A stretch of DNA of 64,000 nucleotides from positions 3,224,001 through 3,288,000 of the forward strand of contig NZ_CP043626.1 in NCBI RefSeq assembly GCF_008807415.1. The letters are read 5' to 3'. This DNA comes from Pseudomonas denitrificans (nom. rej.). GTDB taxonomy: Bacteria > Pseudomonadota > Gammaproteobacteria > Pseudomonadales > Pseudomonadaceae. The notes under the pieces are model-generated. The model did no database searches. It was not told the origin of the DNA and saw nothing but the letters and a program-made list of their open reading frames with translations. Numbering within the stretch: position 1 is the stretch's first letter; each line of letters opens with the position of its first letter. This document shows, piece by piece, positions 30,198-40,548 of the stretch. Made by a program: the position numbers and the translations under genes.

Positions 30198-31349
30198 TCA
30201 GATCACGATCAGGTCGGCTTGCAGCGCGCCGGCCTGTTTCAGGGCTTCGAGGATCGCCATCAGGTCGCCGGGCGCAGCGCCCACCTGGTTAACGGCGCGT
30301 ACGATTTCATCCAGGGTGGTGCCGGGGCCGAACTTGAACATCGGCTTGGCTTCCTGGTTGGCGCTCACGTTCGAGCGCGGGACGACGGCAGTCTGGCCGT
30401 TGGAGAACGGACCGGGCTGGCTGACGATGGGGTCTTCGGTGATGGTCACGGTCAGGCTGCCGTGGGTCACGGCGGCCGGCGACACGCGCACGTTCTGGCC
30501 GATCACGATGGTGCCGGTGCGCGAGTTGATGATGACCTTGGCCACGGCTTCGCCGGCCTGCACATCGAGGTTCTCCAGCACGGACATGTAGTCCACGCGC
30601 TGGTTCGGGTCCAGCGGCGCGCTGACGCGTACCGAGCCACCGTCCACAGCCTGGGCGACGCCCGGGCCGAGCAGTTCGTTGATGCGGTCGACGATGTGCT
30701 TGGCGGTGGTGAAGTCAGGGCGATTGAGGTTCAGGGTCAGGGTATTACCCTGGTCGAAGCCGCTCGGTACCGCGCGCTCGACGGTAGCGCCCGCCGGAAT
30801 GCGGCCGGCCGACGGCACGTTGACGGTGATCTTGGAACCGTCGCGGCCTTCGGCGTCGAAGCCGCCGACCACCAGGTTGCCCTGGGCCACGGCGTAGGTC
30901 TGGCCGTCGATACCCTTGAGCTGGGTCATCAGCAGGCTGCCGCCGCGCAGGCTCTTGGCGTTGCCGATGGACGACACGGTGATGTCGATGGCCTGGCCCG
31001 GCTTGGCGAACGGCGGAAGGTCGGCATGGATGGACACCGCCGCGACGTTCTTCAGCTGCACGTTGCCCGAGCCTGCCGGCACCTTGATGCCGAACTGCGC
31101 CAGCATGTTGTTGAAGGTCTGCAGGGTGAACGGCGTCTGCGTGGTCTGGTCGCCGGTGCCATTGAGGCCGACGACCAGGCCGTAGCCGATCAGCTGGTTA
31201 TTGCGCACACCCTGGATGGTGGCGATGTCCTTGAGCCGTTCGGCATGGGCGGCCGGCACGGCGAACAGCGCGCAGGCCAGCAGCGCGCCGCCGAGGCGGA
31301 GCGCGCGGGTCAGGCCGAGGGATACCTTGCAAACGACAGTCATCGTCAT
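30198..31349 (-). CDS. flgI: Flagellar P-ring protein FlgI
   Basis: FlgI (about 383 residues) builds the periplasmic P-ring around the rod in the peptidoglycan layer. It opens with a Sec signal peptide (hydrophobic run [18 protein letters not shown]) and then the highly conserved [39 protein letters not shown]. Two start codons, 31349 and 31343, follow the flgH stop by 5-11 bases; a longer frame through flgH is rejected. No irregularity is seen. Confidence 0.96.
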   Translation of the reverse strand: MTMTVVCKVSLGLTRALRLGGALLACALFAVPAAHAERLKDIATIQGVRNNQLIGYGLVVGLNGTGDQTTQTPFTLQTFNNMLAQFGIKVPAGSGNVQLKNVAAVSIHADLPPFAKPGQAIDITVSSIGNAKSLRGGSLLMTQLKGIDGQTYAVAQGNLVVGGFDAEGRDGSKITVNVPSAGRIPAGATVERAVPSGFDQGNTLTLNLNRPDFTTAKHIVDRINELLGPGVAQAVDGGSVRVSAPLDPNQRVDYMSVLENLDVQAGEAVAKVIINSRTGTIVIGQNVRVSPAAVTHGSLTVTITEDPIVSQPGPFSNGQTAVVPRSNVSANQEAKPMFKFGPGTTLDEIVRAVNQVGAAPGDLMAILEALKQAGALQADLIVI

Positions 31350-31354
31350 CACCC

Positions 31355-32047
31355 TCAGAACGGGAACAGCGGGCTGAGGAAGAAGCGGTCGAACCAGCCC
31401 GGCTGGCTCGCATCGGCGAACGCGCCGGTGCCCGAGTAGGTGATGCGCGCATCGGCCACACGAGTGGAGGCGACGGTGTTGTCGGTGGCGATGTCGTCGG
31501 CGCGGATCAGACCGGCGATGCGCACCAGCTCGTTGCCGGTGTTCAGGGTCATCCACTTCTCGCCGCGCACGGCGAGGATGCCGTTGGGCATGACGTCGGC
31601 CACGGTAACGGTGATCGAGCCCGTCAGGCTGTTGCTCTGCCCGGCCGCGCTGTCGCCCTTGGTTTCGCGGTTGCCCGAGTACTCGGCGGAGAGGCTCAGG
31701 TCGCCGCCGCCCACCGGGTTGTTGGTAGTCAGGCTGCTGCCGAACATCGAGGTCAGGCCGAGCTTGTTGCTGCTGTCCTTGGAGATGTCCGAGTTGGCTT
31801 TCTTGCTCGCCTGGGTCTTCTCGTTGAGGGTGATGGTGATGATGTCACCCACGCGGAAGGCCTTGCGGTCGCCGTAGAGGTTGTTCTCGAACCCGGCCTG
31901 GTAGATCGACCCATTGTTCTGGGCAGCCGGCGCAGGCGTGCGCGGCAGCACCGGAGCGTAATAGGGATCGTCCGGCTTGGGCGGAGGGCTCACGCACCCT
32001 GCCAACGCGGCGATGGCCAGCAGCGGAAGGAGGTGGGAACGGTTCAT
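31355..32047 (-). CDS. flgH: Flagellar L-ring lipoprotein FlgH
   Basis: The 230-residue protein has a lipoprotein signal with lipobox LAGC (lipidated Cys17) and the FlgH domain ([47 protein letters not shown]). It forms the outer-membrane L-ring bushing. It lies between flgG (41 bases) and flgI (a few bases). Confidence 0.97.
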   Translation of the reverse strand: MNRSHLLPLLAIAALAGCVSPPPKPDDPYYAPVLPRTPAPAAQNNGSIYQAGFENNLYGDRKAFRVGDIITITLNEKTQASKKANSDISKDSSNKLGLTSMFGSSLTTNNPVGGGDLSLSAEYSGNRETKGDSAAGQSNSLTGSITVTVADVMPNGILAVRGEKWMTLNTGNELVRIAGLIRADDIATDNTVASTRVADARITYSGTGAFADASQPGWFDRFFLSPLFPF

Positions 32048-32088
32048 CTACAGCTACCTCTCGGGGAGAGCGACTACGGGATCAGGGC

Positions 32089-32874
<786 letters not shown>

Positions 32875-32930
32875 GTCGTTCTCCTCGGGCGCCGGATTCG
32901 TGGCGCCTTGGACGGTTAATCAGGTTCTTA

Positions 32931-33674
32931 TCAGCTGAATTGCAAAACACGCGCCATCGACTGGGAGTCTTCTTCGGCGGTTTTCATCATCTTCACGTGC
33001 AACTCGAACTGGCGAGACAGCGCCAGGATCGAGGTCATCTCGTCGACAGCGTTGACGTTGCTGGCTTCCAGCACGCCGGACTGCACGCTGGCATTGGCAT
33101 CGACCTGGGGAGCGGGCTGGCCCGACTTCATGCGGATGAGGCCGTCGCTGCCCTTCTCCAGTTGCTTGGCGTCGGGAGTCACGAGCTTGATGCGGTCGAC
33201 GGTAGCCAGTGCATTGGGGTTGTTGCCCTGACCACGGATGGTGATGGTGCCGTCCTCGCCGATGTCGATCTTTTCTTCCGGCGGAATCGCGATCGGCCCG
33301 CCATTGCCCATCACCGGCATGCCGTCACTGGTGCGCAGCTGGCCGAGGGCGTCGATTTCCAGGCTGCCGGTGCGCACGTAGGCTTCGCCGCCGTCCGGCG
33401 CCTGCACGGCGATCCAGGCATCGCCCTTGGCGGCGACGTCGAGGTCACGGCCGGTTTCCTGCAGGGAGCCGGTGGTGAAGTCGGTCGCCGGACGTTCGCT
33501 CATGGCGAAGACGCGCGCCGGAAAGCTGTCACCGAACACGGGCATGGCGCGAGCTTGCTCGAAGTCGCGGCGGAAGCCGGTCGTGGAGATGTTCGCCAGG
33601 TTGTTGGCGTGAGCCTGCATGGCTTTGGTGTTCTGGCTCGCGCCGCTCATGGCGACATACAGCATTCTGTCCAA
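32931..33674 (-). CDS. flgF: Proximal rod protein FlgF
   Basis: FlgF (247 residues) is a proximal rod subunit with the family N terminus (YVAMSGASQNTKAMQAHANNLANISTTGFRRDFEQ) and C terminus (NAVDEMTSILALSRQFELHVKMMKTAEE). It is the first gene of flgF-G-H-I-J-K-L and has its own sigma-54 promoter at 33725-33740. Confidence 0.96.
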   Translation of the reverse strand: MDRMLYVAMSGASQNTKAMQAHANNLANISTTGFRRDFEQARAMPVFGDSFPARVFAMSERPATDFTTGSLQETGRDLDVAAKGDAWIAVQAPDGGEAYVRTGSLEIDALGQLRTSDGMPVMGNGGPIAIPPEEKIDIGEDGTITIRGQGNNPNALATVDRIKLVTPDAKQLEKGSDGLIRMKSGQPAPQVDANASVQSGVLEASNVNAVDEMTSILALSRQFELHVKMMKTAEEDSQSMARVLQFS

Positions 33675-33724
33675 GGCATTCCTCCAGTGCCGAGTCGGAT
33701 TCCCGGCGGTGTTGGAGTGACTTC

Positions 33725-33740
33725 AGCAAAGGCTGTGCCA
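33725..33740 (-). promoter_or_regulatory. Sigma-54 promoter of flgFGHIJKL
   Basis: On the minus strand CTGGCACA-N4-TTGCT keeps the GG and GC of the RpoN -24/-12 elements at the correct spacing. It lies 51 bases before the flgF start and beyond the flgE terminator, so rod/ring genes form a separate transcript from flgBCDE. Confidence 0.85.
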
Positions 33741-33757
33741 GAACCGCAGAACAAACC

Positions 33758-33769
33758 TCAACACATTGA
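33758..33769. promoter_or_regulatory. FleQ-box-like dyad upstream of flgF
   Basis: TCAACACATTGA has the TCAA-N4-TTGA architecture of the FleQ consensus and lies 17 bases upstream of the -24 element, close to the distance seen for fleSR and flgB. Confidence 0.6.
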
Positions 33770-33781
33770 TATTCAAGGGAA

Positions 33782-33812
33782 TATCAAAAAATAAAGGCTC
33801 CCGAAGGAGCCT
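33782..33812 (-). terminator. Rho-independent terminator after flgBCDE
   Basis: AGGCTCC / GGAGCCT with a four-base loop (33795-33812) is followed on the minus strand by TTATTTTTTGATATT. It stands 50 bases past the flgE stop. Confidence 0.9.
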
Positions 33813-33862
33813 CGATGGCCGTCAGGCGGCGAAGGACTGCCGCCTGCGGCAAGGGGACGTCA

Positions 33863-35170
33863 TCAACGCAGGTTGATGATGGTGTCGGAGATGGTGCTTT
33901 CGGTCTGGACGGTCTTGGCGTTCGCCTGGTAGTTGCGCTGCGCCACGATCAGGTTCACCAGTTGCGCGGTGAGGTCGACGTTGGAGTCTTCCAGGGTTCC
34001 CGAGCCGACCGAGCCGAGGGTGCCGGAGGTGGGCGTGCCGATCACCGCCTCGCCCGAGGCCAGCGACTGCTTCCAGCCGGTGTTGCCCACCGGGGTCAGG
34101 CCCTGGGTGTTGGCGAAGTTGGCCAGGATCACCTGGCCGATCACCTTGGACTGGCCGTTGGTGTAGGTGGCGTACATCTGGCCGTCTTCGGCGAACGACA
34201 GGCCGGACATCTGGCCGGTGGCGTAGCCATCCTGGGTCACCGCCGTCACGGCGAAGGAGCCGTTGGTCTGGGTGGTCTTGGTCAGGTCGATGCTGATGCC
34301 GCCAGTAGTGCCTGCCGCGCCGTTGGCACCCCAGGTCACCGGGTTGGTGGTGGAATCGGTGACGGCGGCCGGCGTCCAGCCGGTCAGGGTCATGGTGTTG
34401 TCGGCATTGACGGTCATGCCGGTGGAAGTGATGCCCGTCAGCTGGCCGGCGCTGTTGAAGGTGATGTCGCTGCTCAGCGGCGTGGTGCTGGTCGGGGTCT
34501 GCGGGTTACGCCCGTCCACCAGGGTGTACATGCTCCAGTTGTTCGCGCTGTCCTTGACGAAGTAGTTCGTCATGGTGTGCGAGTTGCCCTGGGAGTCATA
34601 GATGTCCACAGAGGTCGACCAGTTGTAGCTGTCCGAGTCGGTGGCATCGAACGGCGTGGTAGTCGGCGTGGTGGCGTTGGAGTTCAGGCTCAGGGTCGAA
34701 GTGATCTTCGAGGTCGGGCTCGGCGGCTGGTTGGCGGTGTCGACCTTAAGGTCGGTGATCACGCCATTGACGATGTTGCCGTTGCCATTGACGCCATAAC
34801 CCTGCAGGCGATTGCCCGAACCATCGACGATGTAGCCGCTGGCGTCGGTATTGAAGGTGCCGTTGCGGGTGTAGACGCGGCTGCCGTTGTCGCTGGTCAT
34901 GAAGAAGCCGTTGCCGCTCACTGCCAGGTCCAGGCTGCGACCGGTGGTGCTCAGGTTGCCTTGGGTGAATTGCTGCGAAACGGCCTGGGTGACCACACCG
35001 TTACCCACGGCGATGCGACCGGTGCCGAGCATCGAGGAGGCGTAGAGGTCGGCGAACTCGGTCCGCGAGGATTTGAAGCCGGTGGTGCCGACGTTGGCAA
35101 TGTTGTTGCCGGTGACGTTCAGGTCCATCGACGCGGCGTTGAGTCCACTCAGGGCGGTATTGAAAGACAT
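33863..35170 (-). CDS. flgE: Flagellar hook protein FlgE
   Basis: FlgE, 435 residues, forms the hook. N-terminal SFNTALSGLNAASMDLNVTGNNIANVGTTGFKSSRTEFADLY and C-terminal LTAQLVNLIVAQRNYQANAKTVQTESTISDTIINLR are the conserved rod/hook ends; the middle is Thr/Ser/Asn-rich and surface exposed. It is last in flgB-C-D-E, 27 bases after flgD and before a strong terminator. Confidence 0.97.
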   Translation of the reverse strand: MSFNTALSGLNAASMDLNVTGNNIANVGTTGFKSSRTEFADLYASSMLGTGRIAVGNGVVTQAVSQQFTQGNLSTTGRSLDLAVSGNGFFMTSDNGSRVYTRNGTFNTDASGYIVDGSGNRLQGYGVNGNGNIVNGVITDLKVDTANQPPSPTSKITSTLSLNSNATTPTTTPFDATDSDSYNWSTSVDIYDSQGNSHTMTNYFVKDSANNWSMYTLVDGRNPQTPTSTTPLSSDITFNSAGQLTGITSTGMTVNADNTMTLTGWTPAAVTDSTTNPVTWGANGAAGTTGGISIDLTKTTQTNGSFAVTAVTQDGYATGQMSGLSFAEDGQMYATYTNGQSKVIGQVILANFANTQGLTPVGNTGWKQSLASGEAVIGTPTSGTLGSVGSGTLEDSNVDLTAQLVNLIVAQRNYQANAKTVQTESTISDTIINLR

Positions 35171-35197
35171 GTGTTGCTCCTGTGCCGAAACGCGGCG

Positions 35198-35899
35198 TTA
35201 TTTTCCGATGGTCTGAATGCTGGAGGCGGAAACGGCGCCGATGCCAGCCAGGTTCAGGGACATTTCCCCGCCGTTCTGGCCCAGCGTGACGCTGTTGACC
35301 GTGGCCGGCAGGTAGGTGGTCAGGGCGGTACTGGTACCGTCCAGGCTGGCGCTGGCCTTGACGGTGTAGGTGCCGGCAGCCACCAGTTCGCCGCTGTCGT
35401 CCTTGCCGTCCCACTTGAAGTCGATGTTGCCGGCCTTCTGGCTGCCCATGTCGACGGTGCGGATCAGGTCACCCGAGTCGTCGTAGATCTTCAGGGTCAC
35501 ACCATCGCCGCCGGACGGCATCACCAGGGTGCCGTTGACGCCAGCGCTCGGGTCATCGACCTGCACCTTGCTGGAATTGACGATCACCGAGCGACCGACC
35601 AGCGAAGAAGCCTGCAGGGCCTGCGACGACTGGAACGACGAATAGAAGGTGCCCAGGGTGGTATCCAGGTTCTGCATGCTCTCCAGGCTGCTGAACTGCG
35701 CCAGCTGGGAGACGAACTCGGTGTTGTCCTGCGGGTCCAGCGGGTTCTGGTTGTTCAACTGGGTGACCAGCAACTGCAGGAAGGAATCCTTGCCCAGCGC
35801 GCTGGTCCCGGTCTCGCTGGTGGTCGACGAACTCGACGACCCGGAGTTGAGCGAGGACAGGATCGAACTCGTGGTGCTGTTATCGGTATTGATGCTCAT
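35198..35899 (-). CDS. flgD: Hook-capping protein FlgD
   Basis: The 233-residue scaffold carries the FlgD N-terminal block (GKDSFLQLLVTQLNNQNPLDPQDNTEFVSQLAQFSSLESMQNLD) and a C-terminal Ig-like FLG domain (DDSGDLIRTVDMGSQKAGNIDFKWDGKDDSGE). It caps the growing hook and is discarded afterwards. The N terminus is Ser/Thr-rich and probably disordered. Confidence 0.97.
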   Translation of the reverse strand: MSINTDNSTTSSILSSLNSGSSSSSTTSETGTSALGKDSFLQLLVTQLNNQNPLDPQDNTEFVSQLAQFSSLESMQNLDTTLGTFYSSFQSSQALQASSLVGRSVIVNSSKVQVDDPSAGVNGTLVMPSGGDGVTLKIYDDSGDLIRTVDMGSQKAGNIDFKWDGKDDSGELVAAGTYTVKASASLDGTSTALTTYLPATVNSVTLGQNGGEMSLNLAGIGAVSASSIQTIGK

Positions 35900-35915
35900 G
35901 GGGCGTCCTCTGCGC

Positions 35916-36359
35916 TTACTGACCCAGGGTCAGGACCTTCTGCATCATCTGCTTGGCGGTGTTCATCATTTCCGCGTTGCTCTGGAAAGAACGACTGGCG
36001 GAGATCATGTCGGCCATCTCCTCCACCACGTTGACGTTGGGGTAGTAGACGTAGCCGTCCTTGTCGGCGGCCGGATGGTTCGGCTCGTAGCGCGGCACCA
36101 GCGGGCTCTGGTCCTCAACCACGCCCAGCACCTGCACGCCGGAACCGGCCTGGTCGGTCTCGCCGAACAGCGAACCCTGGTCGCCGCCCTGAGCGTTCTG
36201 CAGCATGGTGGAGAACACCGGGTGACGGGCGCGGTAGGTCTGGTCGATGCTCGAGGAGACGCTCTCGGCGTTGGCAATGTTCGATGCGGTGGTGTTCAGA
36301 CGGGTGGTCTGGGCACTCATGCCGGTACCGGCGATGTTGAAGACACTGGCGAGCGACAT
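35916..36359 (-). CDS. flgC: Proximal rod protein FlgC
   Basis: FlgC (147 residues) shows the family ends: SLASVFNIAGTGMSAQTTRLNTTASNIANAESV and YPNVNVVEEMADMISASRSFQSNAEMMNTAKQMMQKVLTLGQ. It starts 5 bases after flgB and precedes flgD by 16 bases. Confidence 0.97.
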   Translation of the reverse strand: MSLASVFNIAGTGMSAQTTRLNTTASNIANAESVSSSIDQTYRARHPVFSTMLQNAQGGDQGSLFGETDQAGSGVQVLGVVEDQSPLVPRYEPNHPAADKDGYVYYPNVNVVEEMADMISASRSFQSNAEMMNTAKQMMQKVLTLGQ

Positions 36360-36364
36360 GGCGA

Positions 36365-36772
36365 TTACTCCCCGCGCAGGGCGTTCATCAGCCCTTTGAA
36401 TTTGCTGTTGAGGAAGGTGAACGAGGCCTGGAACTGCACGGAGTTTTCCGCGTAGTTGGCTTGCTCGATCTGTTCGTCGACGGTGTTCTGGTCAACCGAA
36501 GGCTGGTTCGGGATGCGGTATTTCACCGACTCGTCACCCATGCCGAAACCATCGGCGGCAATGTGATGCGAATTGGTCAGGGTCGCGCTGAAGGTGCCGT
36601 TCTTCAGCTTGTCCGACTGGGCTGCCAGCACCGAGGCGAAATCCAGATCGCGCGCCTTGTAGTTGGGCGTGTCGGCGTTGGCCAGGTTATTGGCCAGGAC
36701 TTCAGCGCGCTGGGAGCGGAAGTTCAGCGCTTGCTGGTGGATGCCGAGGGCTTTGTCGAAGCTGATGCTCAT
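36365..36772 (-). CDS. flgB: Proximal rod protein FlgB
   Basis: The 135-residue rod subunit has the FlgB pattern SFDKALGIHQQALNFRSQRAEVLANNLANADTPNYKARDLDF and C-terminal ENSVQFQASFTFLNSKFKGLMNALRGE. ATG at 36772 is favoured over a GTG two codons upstream. It begins the flgBCDE operon below a sigma-54 promoter. Confidence 0.96.
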   Translation of the reverse strand: MSISFDKALGIHQQALNFRSQRAEVLANNLANADTPNYKARDLDFASVLAAQSDKLKNGTFSATLTNSHHIAADGFGMGDESVKYRIPNQPSVDQNTVDEQIEQANYAENSVQFQASFTFLNSKFKGLMNALRGE

Positions 36773-36813
36773 GGTCACGAACCTGTTTGCCGGTGTGGGC
36801 TTGCCAACACTTC

Positions 36814-36829
36814 AGCAAGGTGCGTGCCA
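36814..36829 (-). promoter_or_regulatory. Sigma-54 promoter of flgBCDE
   Basis: The minus strand reads TGGCACG-N4-TTGCT, a full match to the RpoN consensus, about 42 bases before the flgB start. Confidence 0.92.
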
Positions 36830-36849
36830 TATTTGTATTCCCTGGATAA

Positions 36850-36861
36850 TCAAGGGCTTGA
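36850..36861. promoter_or_regulatory. FleQ-box-like dyad upstream of flgB
   Basis: TCAAGGGCTTGA is an exact dyad of the TCAA-N4-TTGA type, 20 bases upstream of the -24 element of the flgB promoter. The N4 core differs from the A/T-rich core of the published FleQ box. Confidence 0.5.
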
Positions 36862-37340
<479 letters not shown>

Positions 37341-38162
37341 TCACTTGGCCTTGTAGATGATCCCCGGGCTGCACTGGACCATCTGGTAGTGGTCCGGCAG
37401 CGCGTTGAGCGCTTCGGAGGCGCCGAGGAACAGGTAGCCGCCAGGCTTGAGCGTGGCATGGATGCGCAGGAGGATGTCGCGCTTCACCTCGGCCGAGAAA
37501 TAGATCAGCACGTTGCGGCAGAACACCATGTCGAACTTGCCCAGCGTGGCGTAGCTGTCCAGCAGGTTCAGCGCGCGGAACTCCACACGGCTCTTGATCG
37601 GTGGCTTCACTGTCCAGCGCCCCGGCGTCTTCTGGTCGAAGTAGCGCGCCAGGCGCTCCTGCGACAGGCCACGGCCAATGGCCAGGCTGTCGTACTCGCC
37701 GGCCTTGCAGGCGGTGAGCATGGAGCCGGACAGGTCGGTGGCGACGATCTGCACGCCGGCCTTCAGTTGGCCGAGGTTGGTGCGCTCGAACTCGTCGATG
37801 GACATCGACAGCGAATACGGCTCCTGCCCCGAGGAACAGGCCGCCGACCAGATGCGCAGGCGCTGGCCGGGCGAGGCCTTGATCATCTCCGGCAGCACGC
37901 GGTTCTTCAGCACCTCGAAGGGGTAGGTATCGCGAAACCACAGGGTCTCGTTGGTGGTCATGGCATCGACCACCTGCTCGCGCAGCTGGCTGCGCATCTG
38001 GATCTTCTGAACCAGCTCGCCCAGGGACTTGATGCCCTGCTGCTCCATCAACTTGTTCAAGCGGCTGGAGACCAGGTACTGCTTGTTGGCGCCCAGGAGG
38101 ATGCCGCAGGTCTTCTCCAGGAAATCCCGGAACAGCTCGAATTCAGAATTGGTGGATGTCAC
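37341..38162 (-). CDS. cheR: Chemotaxis protein methyltransferase CheR
   Basis: CheR transfers methyl groups from SAM to glutamates of chemoreceptors. The 273-residue protein has the N-terminal helical domain (SEFELFRDFLEKTCGILLGANKQYLVSSRLNKLM) and the SAM domain with SAACSSGQEPYSLSM and DMVFCRNVLIYF. The start is GTG at 38162, preceded by AGAGG; a longer frame adds a non-conserved 22-residue leader. CheV lies upstream on the same strand, so both are probably co-transcribed. Confidence 0.96.
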   Translation of the reverse strand: MTSTNSEFELFRDFLEKTCGILLGANKQYLVSSRLNKLMEQQGIKSLGELVQKIQMRSQLREQVVDAMTTNETLWFRDTYPFEVLKNRVLPEMIKASPGQRLRIWSAACSSGQEPYSLSMSIDEFERTNLGQLKAGVQIVATDLSGSMLTACKAGEYDSLAIGRGLSQERLARYFDQKTPGRWTVKPPIKSRVEFRALNLLDSYATLGKFDMVFCRNVLIYFSAEVKRDILLRIHATLKPGGYLFLGASEALNALPDHYQMVQCSPGIIYKAK

Positions 38163-38240
38163 AGATAAGCCTCTTTGCTCGTGGACGGCTGCCGGCAATG
38201 CGACGGCAACTGCCTGACCGGTGCTCAAAAAACCATAGAC

Positions 38241-38270
38241 GATGCGGGCGGCACCGGCGCCACCCGCATC
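38241..38270 (-). terminator. Possible hairpin in the cheV-cheR gap
   Basis: GATGCGGG.. and ..CCCGCATC form a 12-bp stem with one mismatch 14 bases before the cheV stop side of the gap; on the minus strand a T6 run follows only after nine bases. It could attenuate cheV-cheR read-through. Confidence 0.4.
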
Positions 38271-38284
38271 TCGTCACGCCGGCA

Positions 38285-39223
38285 TCAGGCCGATGCGCCA
38301 TCCACTGCCTTGATGCGGTCCGACACACGGGCCGCCAGGTCATCGGGACGGAACTTGGCGAGGAAGTCGTCAGCGCCGACCTTCTTCACCATCGCCTGGT
38401 TGAACACCCCGGACAACGAAGTATGCAGGAGAATGTGCAGATCCTGCATGCGCGGGTCGTGACGGATTTCCGCCGTGAGCGTGTAGCCATCCATTTCCGG
38501 CATCTCGATATCCGAGATCACCATCAGCAGATCGCTGCCCGGATGCCCGCCGGCCTCCACCATCTGGTGCAGGTAATCCAGCGCCTGGCGGCCGTCGTTG
38601 AGCGCCAGCACTTCCACGCCGACAGTCTCCAGGCAACGCACCAGCTGCTTGCGCGCCACGGAGGAGTCGTCCACCACCAGCACGCGCTTGCTCACCGCTC
38701 GGGCCTGGGTCTCGGCATCCAGCACGCCTTCGGAGATGTCCTCCGAGGTCGGCGCCACTTCGGCGAGGATCTTCTCCACGTCGATGATTTCCACCAGCTG
38801 GTTGTCGACCCGCGTCACCGCCGTCAGGTAGTGGTCGCGGCCGGTTCCCTTGGGTGGCGGATGGATCGACTCCCAGTTCATGTTGACGATGCGCTCCACC
38901 GAATGCACCAGGAAGCCCTGCACCTTGGTGTTGTACTCGGTGATGATCACGAAGCTGTTGGCGATGTCCCGCAGGGCGTGACGCCCCGTGGCCAGCGCCA
39001 GGTCGAGGATCGGAATGGTGCCGCCACGGATGTTCGCCACCCCGCGCACCACCTGGCTGGATTTGGGCATCACGGTCAGGCGGGGGCACTGCAGCACCTC
39101 CTTCACCTTGAACACGTTGATCCCGTACAGCTGGCTGCCGTTCAAGCGGAACAGCAGCAGTTCGAGACGATTCTGGCCAACCAGCTGCGTACGCTGGTTG
39201 ACCGAATCCATGACTCCGGCCAT
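38285..39223 (-). CDS. cheV: Chemotaxis coupling protein CheV
   Basis: CheV is a CheW-receiver fusion that couples chemoreceptors to CheA and may act as a phosphate sink. The 312-residue protein has a CheW domain (residues about 15-160; LLLFRLNGSQLYGINVFKVKEVLQ) and a receiver domain (about 180-305; VDDSSVARKQ, ISDIEMPEMDG, LHTSLSG, KVGADDFLAKF). ATG at 39223 is preceded by AGGAGG. It is divergent from flgA with 67 bases between start codons. Confidence 0.96.
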   Translation of the reverse strand: MAGVMDSVNQRTQLVGQNRLELLLFRLNGSQLYGINVFKVKEVLQCPRLTVMPKSSQVVRGVANIRGGTIPILDLALATGRHALRDIANSFVIITEYNTKVQGFLVHSVERIVNMNWESIHPPPKGTGRDHYLTAVTRVDNQLVEIIDVEKILAEVAPTSEDISEGVLDAETQARAVSKRVLVVDDSSVARKQLVRCLETVGVEVLALNDGRQALDYLHQMVEAGGHPGSDLLMVISDIEMPEMDGYTLTAEIRHDPRMQDLHILLHTSLSGVFNQAMVKKVGADDFLAKFRPDDLAARVSDRIKAVDGASA

Positions 39224-39290
39224 TGAGCCTCCTGTGCACGCAACGCCGCCCGACTCACGAAGGCGGCATGACCATTGCTTGGATCGTTGC

Positions 39291-40049
39291 ATGAAACGAG
39301 CAACGACATTTTTCCGACAGCTGAGACCCGCGCGCGCCCTGATGGCTGCGCTGCTCGGCATGACGGGTGCGCTGACCCTCTCCCCGGCAGGGGCGGAAGG
39401 CTTCACTGCGCCTGAGATCCTTATCGGCTCCACCCAGGGCTTTCTTGAGTTCAAGGTGGAAGATTATCTGCAGACCTCGGGCATAGACGCACGCTACGAG
39501 ATCGAAGTCGCACGCATCGACCCCCGCCTGCGCCTGGCGGAGTGCGACAAGGACCTGACACAGAAGCTGGAAAGCCCGGCGCAGCCCGTTGGTCGGGTCA
39601 CCGTGCGGGTGCTCTGCGAAGGCAGTTCACCCTGGACGGTGTTCGTGCCGGCGACGGTCAGGCTGTTCCGCCAGGTTGTCGTCACCACCCTGCCCCTGCA
39701 GCGCAATCATGTCGTCGAGCCCGGTGATATCAGCGTCGTCGAACGGGACGTCGGCCAACTGAGCCAAGGCTACCTGACCGACCCCAACCAGGTGGTCGGC
39801 ATGAAGCTCAAGCGCCCCACGGTCAACGACCAGGTGCTGGCGCCGGTCTTCCTCGAACAGGCGGCGGCCGTGCGCAAGGGCGACCAGGTGGTGATCCGCG
39901 CCAGGACCAGTGCGATCAACGTGTTCATGCCCGGCGAAGCGCTGTCCGATGGGGTAACCGGCGAACAGATCCGCGTGCGCAACCTGCGCTCCCAGCGTAT
40001 CGTCAGGGCTCGGGTGGTCGAGCCGGGGACGGTGGAAGTCAGCCTGTAG
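39291..40049 (+). CDS. flgA: P-ring assembly chaperone FlgA
   Basis: FlgA (252 residues) is a periplasmic chaperone for FlgI. It has a signal peptide (ALMAALLGMTGALTLSPAGA, cleaved near residue 35) and a C-terminal SAF domain (LQRNHVVEPGDISVVERDV, VGMKLKRPTVNDQVLAPVFLE, GDQVVIRARTSAINVFMPGEAL). ATG at 39291 keeps the signal peptide in place; the longer frame is rejected as the upstream part overlaps cheV. The ribosome site is weak. FlgM follows with its own promoter. Confidence 0.95.
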   Translation: MKRATTFFRQLRPARALMAALLGMTGALTLSPAGAEGFTAPEILIGSTQGFLEFKVEDYLQTSGIDARYEIEVARIDPRLRLAECDKDLTQKLESPAQPVGRVTVRVLCEGSSPWTVFVPATVRLFRQVVVTTLPLQRNHVVEPGDISVVERDVGQLSQGYLTDPNQVVGMKLKRPTVNDQVLAPVFLEQAAAVRKGDQVVIRARTSAINVFMPGEALSDGVTGEQIRVRNLRSQRIVRARVVEPGTVEVSL

Positions 40050-40126
40050 CGCTCGACCCAGGACTTTTTCTGGCATGATGGACGCAGCCCTCTGCAAAAT
40101 GTGCTCAGGCGCACGAAAATTCGGCC

Positions 40127-40153
40127 TAAAGTTTCTCTCAAGACGGCCGAAAA
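40127..40153 (+). promoter_or_regulatory. Sigma-28 (FliA) promoter of flgMNZ
   Basis: TAAAGTTT-N11-GCCGAAAA is almost a perfect FliA promoter and is placed about 38 bases before the flgM ATG, so FlgM, the FliA antagonist, is under FliA control as in other bacteria. Confidence 0.92.
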
Positions 40154-40190
40154 GCTTGGCAAGCGTCCAATACCTCCAGAGGTTTCCACC

Positions 40191-40505
40191 ATGGTCATCG
40201 ACTTCAACCGGCTGAACCCGGCCTCTACGACAGCCAGCACTGGCCGTAGCAGTGCTGCCCAGAGCGGTCGCAGCGAAGCCGCCGCAGAGAATGCCTCCGT
40301 CAACGCCCCGGCCAAGAGCGGCGAGTCGGTACAGCTGAGCGACACCGCACAGCAACTGCAGAAAGTAAGCGATCAACTGAAGGACCAGCCCGTGGTCGAC
40401 AACGAGAAAGTGGCCCGCATCAAAGCGGCCATCGCTGACGGCAGCTACCAGGTCGACAGCCAGAAAGTCGCCAGCAAGCTGCTCGATTTCGAATCCCAGC
40501 GCTGA
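40191..40505 (+). CDS. flgM: Anti-sigma-28 factor FlgM
   Basis: The 104-residue protein is Ser/Ala-rich and probably unfolded at its N terminus, and has the FlgM core towards the C terminus ([17 protein letters not shown] and [28 protein letters not shown]). FlgM holds FliA inactive until it is exported through the completed hook; in P. aeruginosa HsbA can bind it. AGAGG lies 8 bases before the ATG. flgN follows after 43 bases. Confidence 0.96.
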   Translation: MVIDFNRLNPASTTASTGRSSAAQSGRSEAAAENASVNAPAKSGESVQLSDTAQQLQKVSDQLKDQPVVDNEKVARIKAAIADGSYQVDSQKVASKLLDFESQR

Positions 40506-40548
40506 GTTCACTCAGCGCCTGGTCAACCGCTAGTACGCCGAGCCCAAG

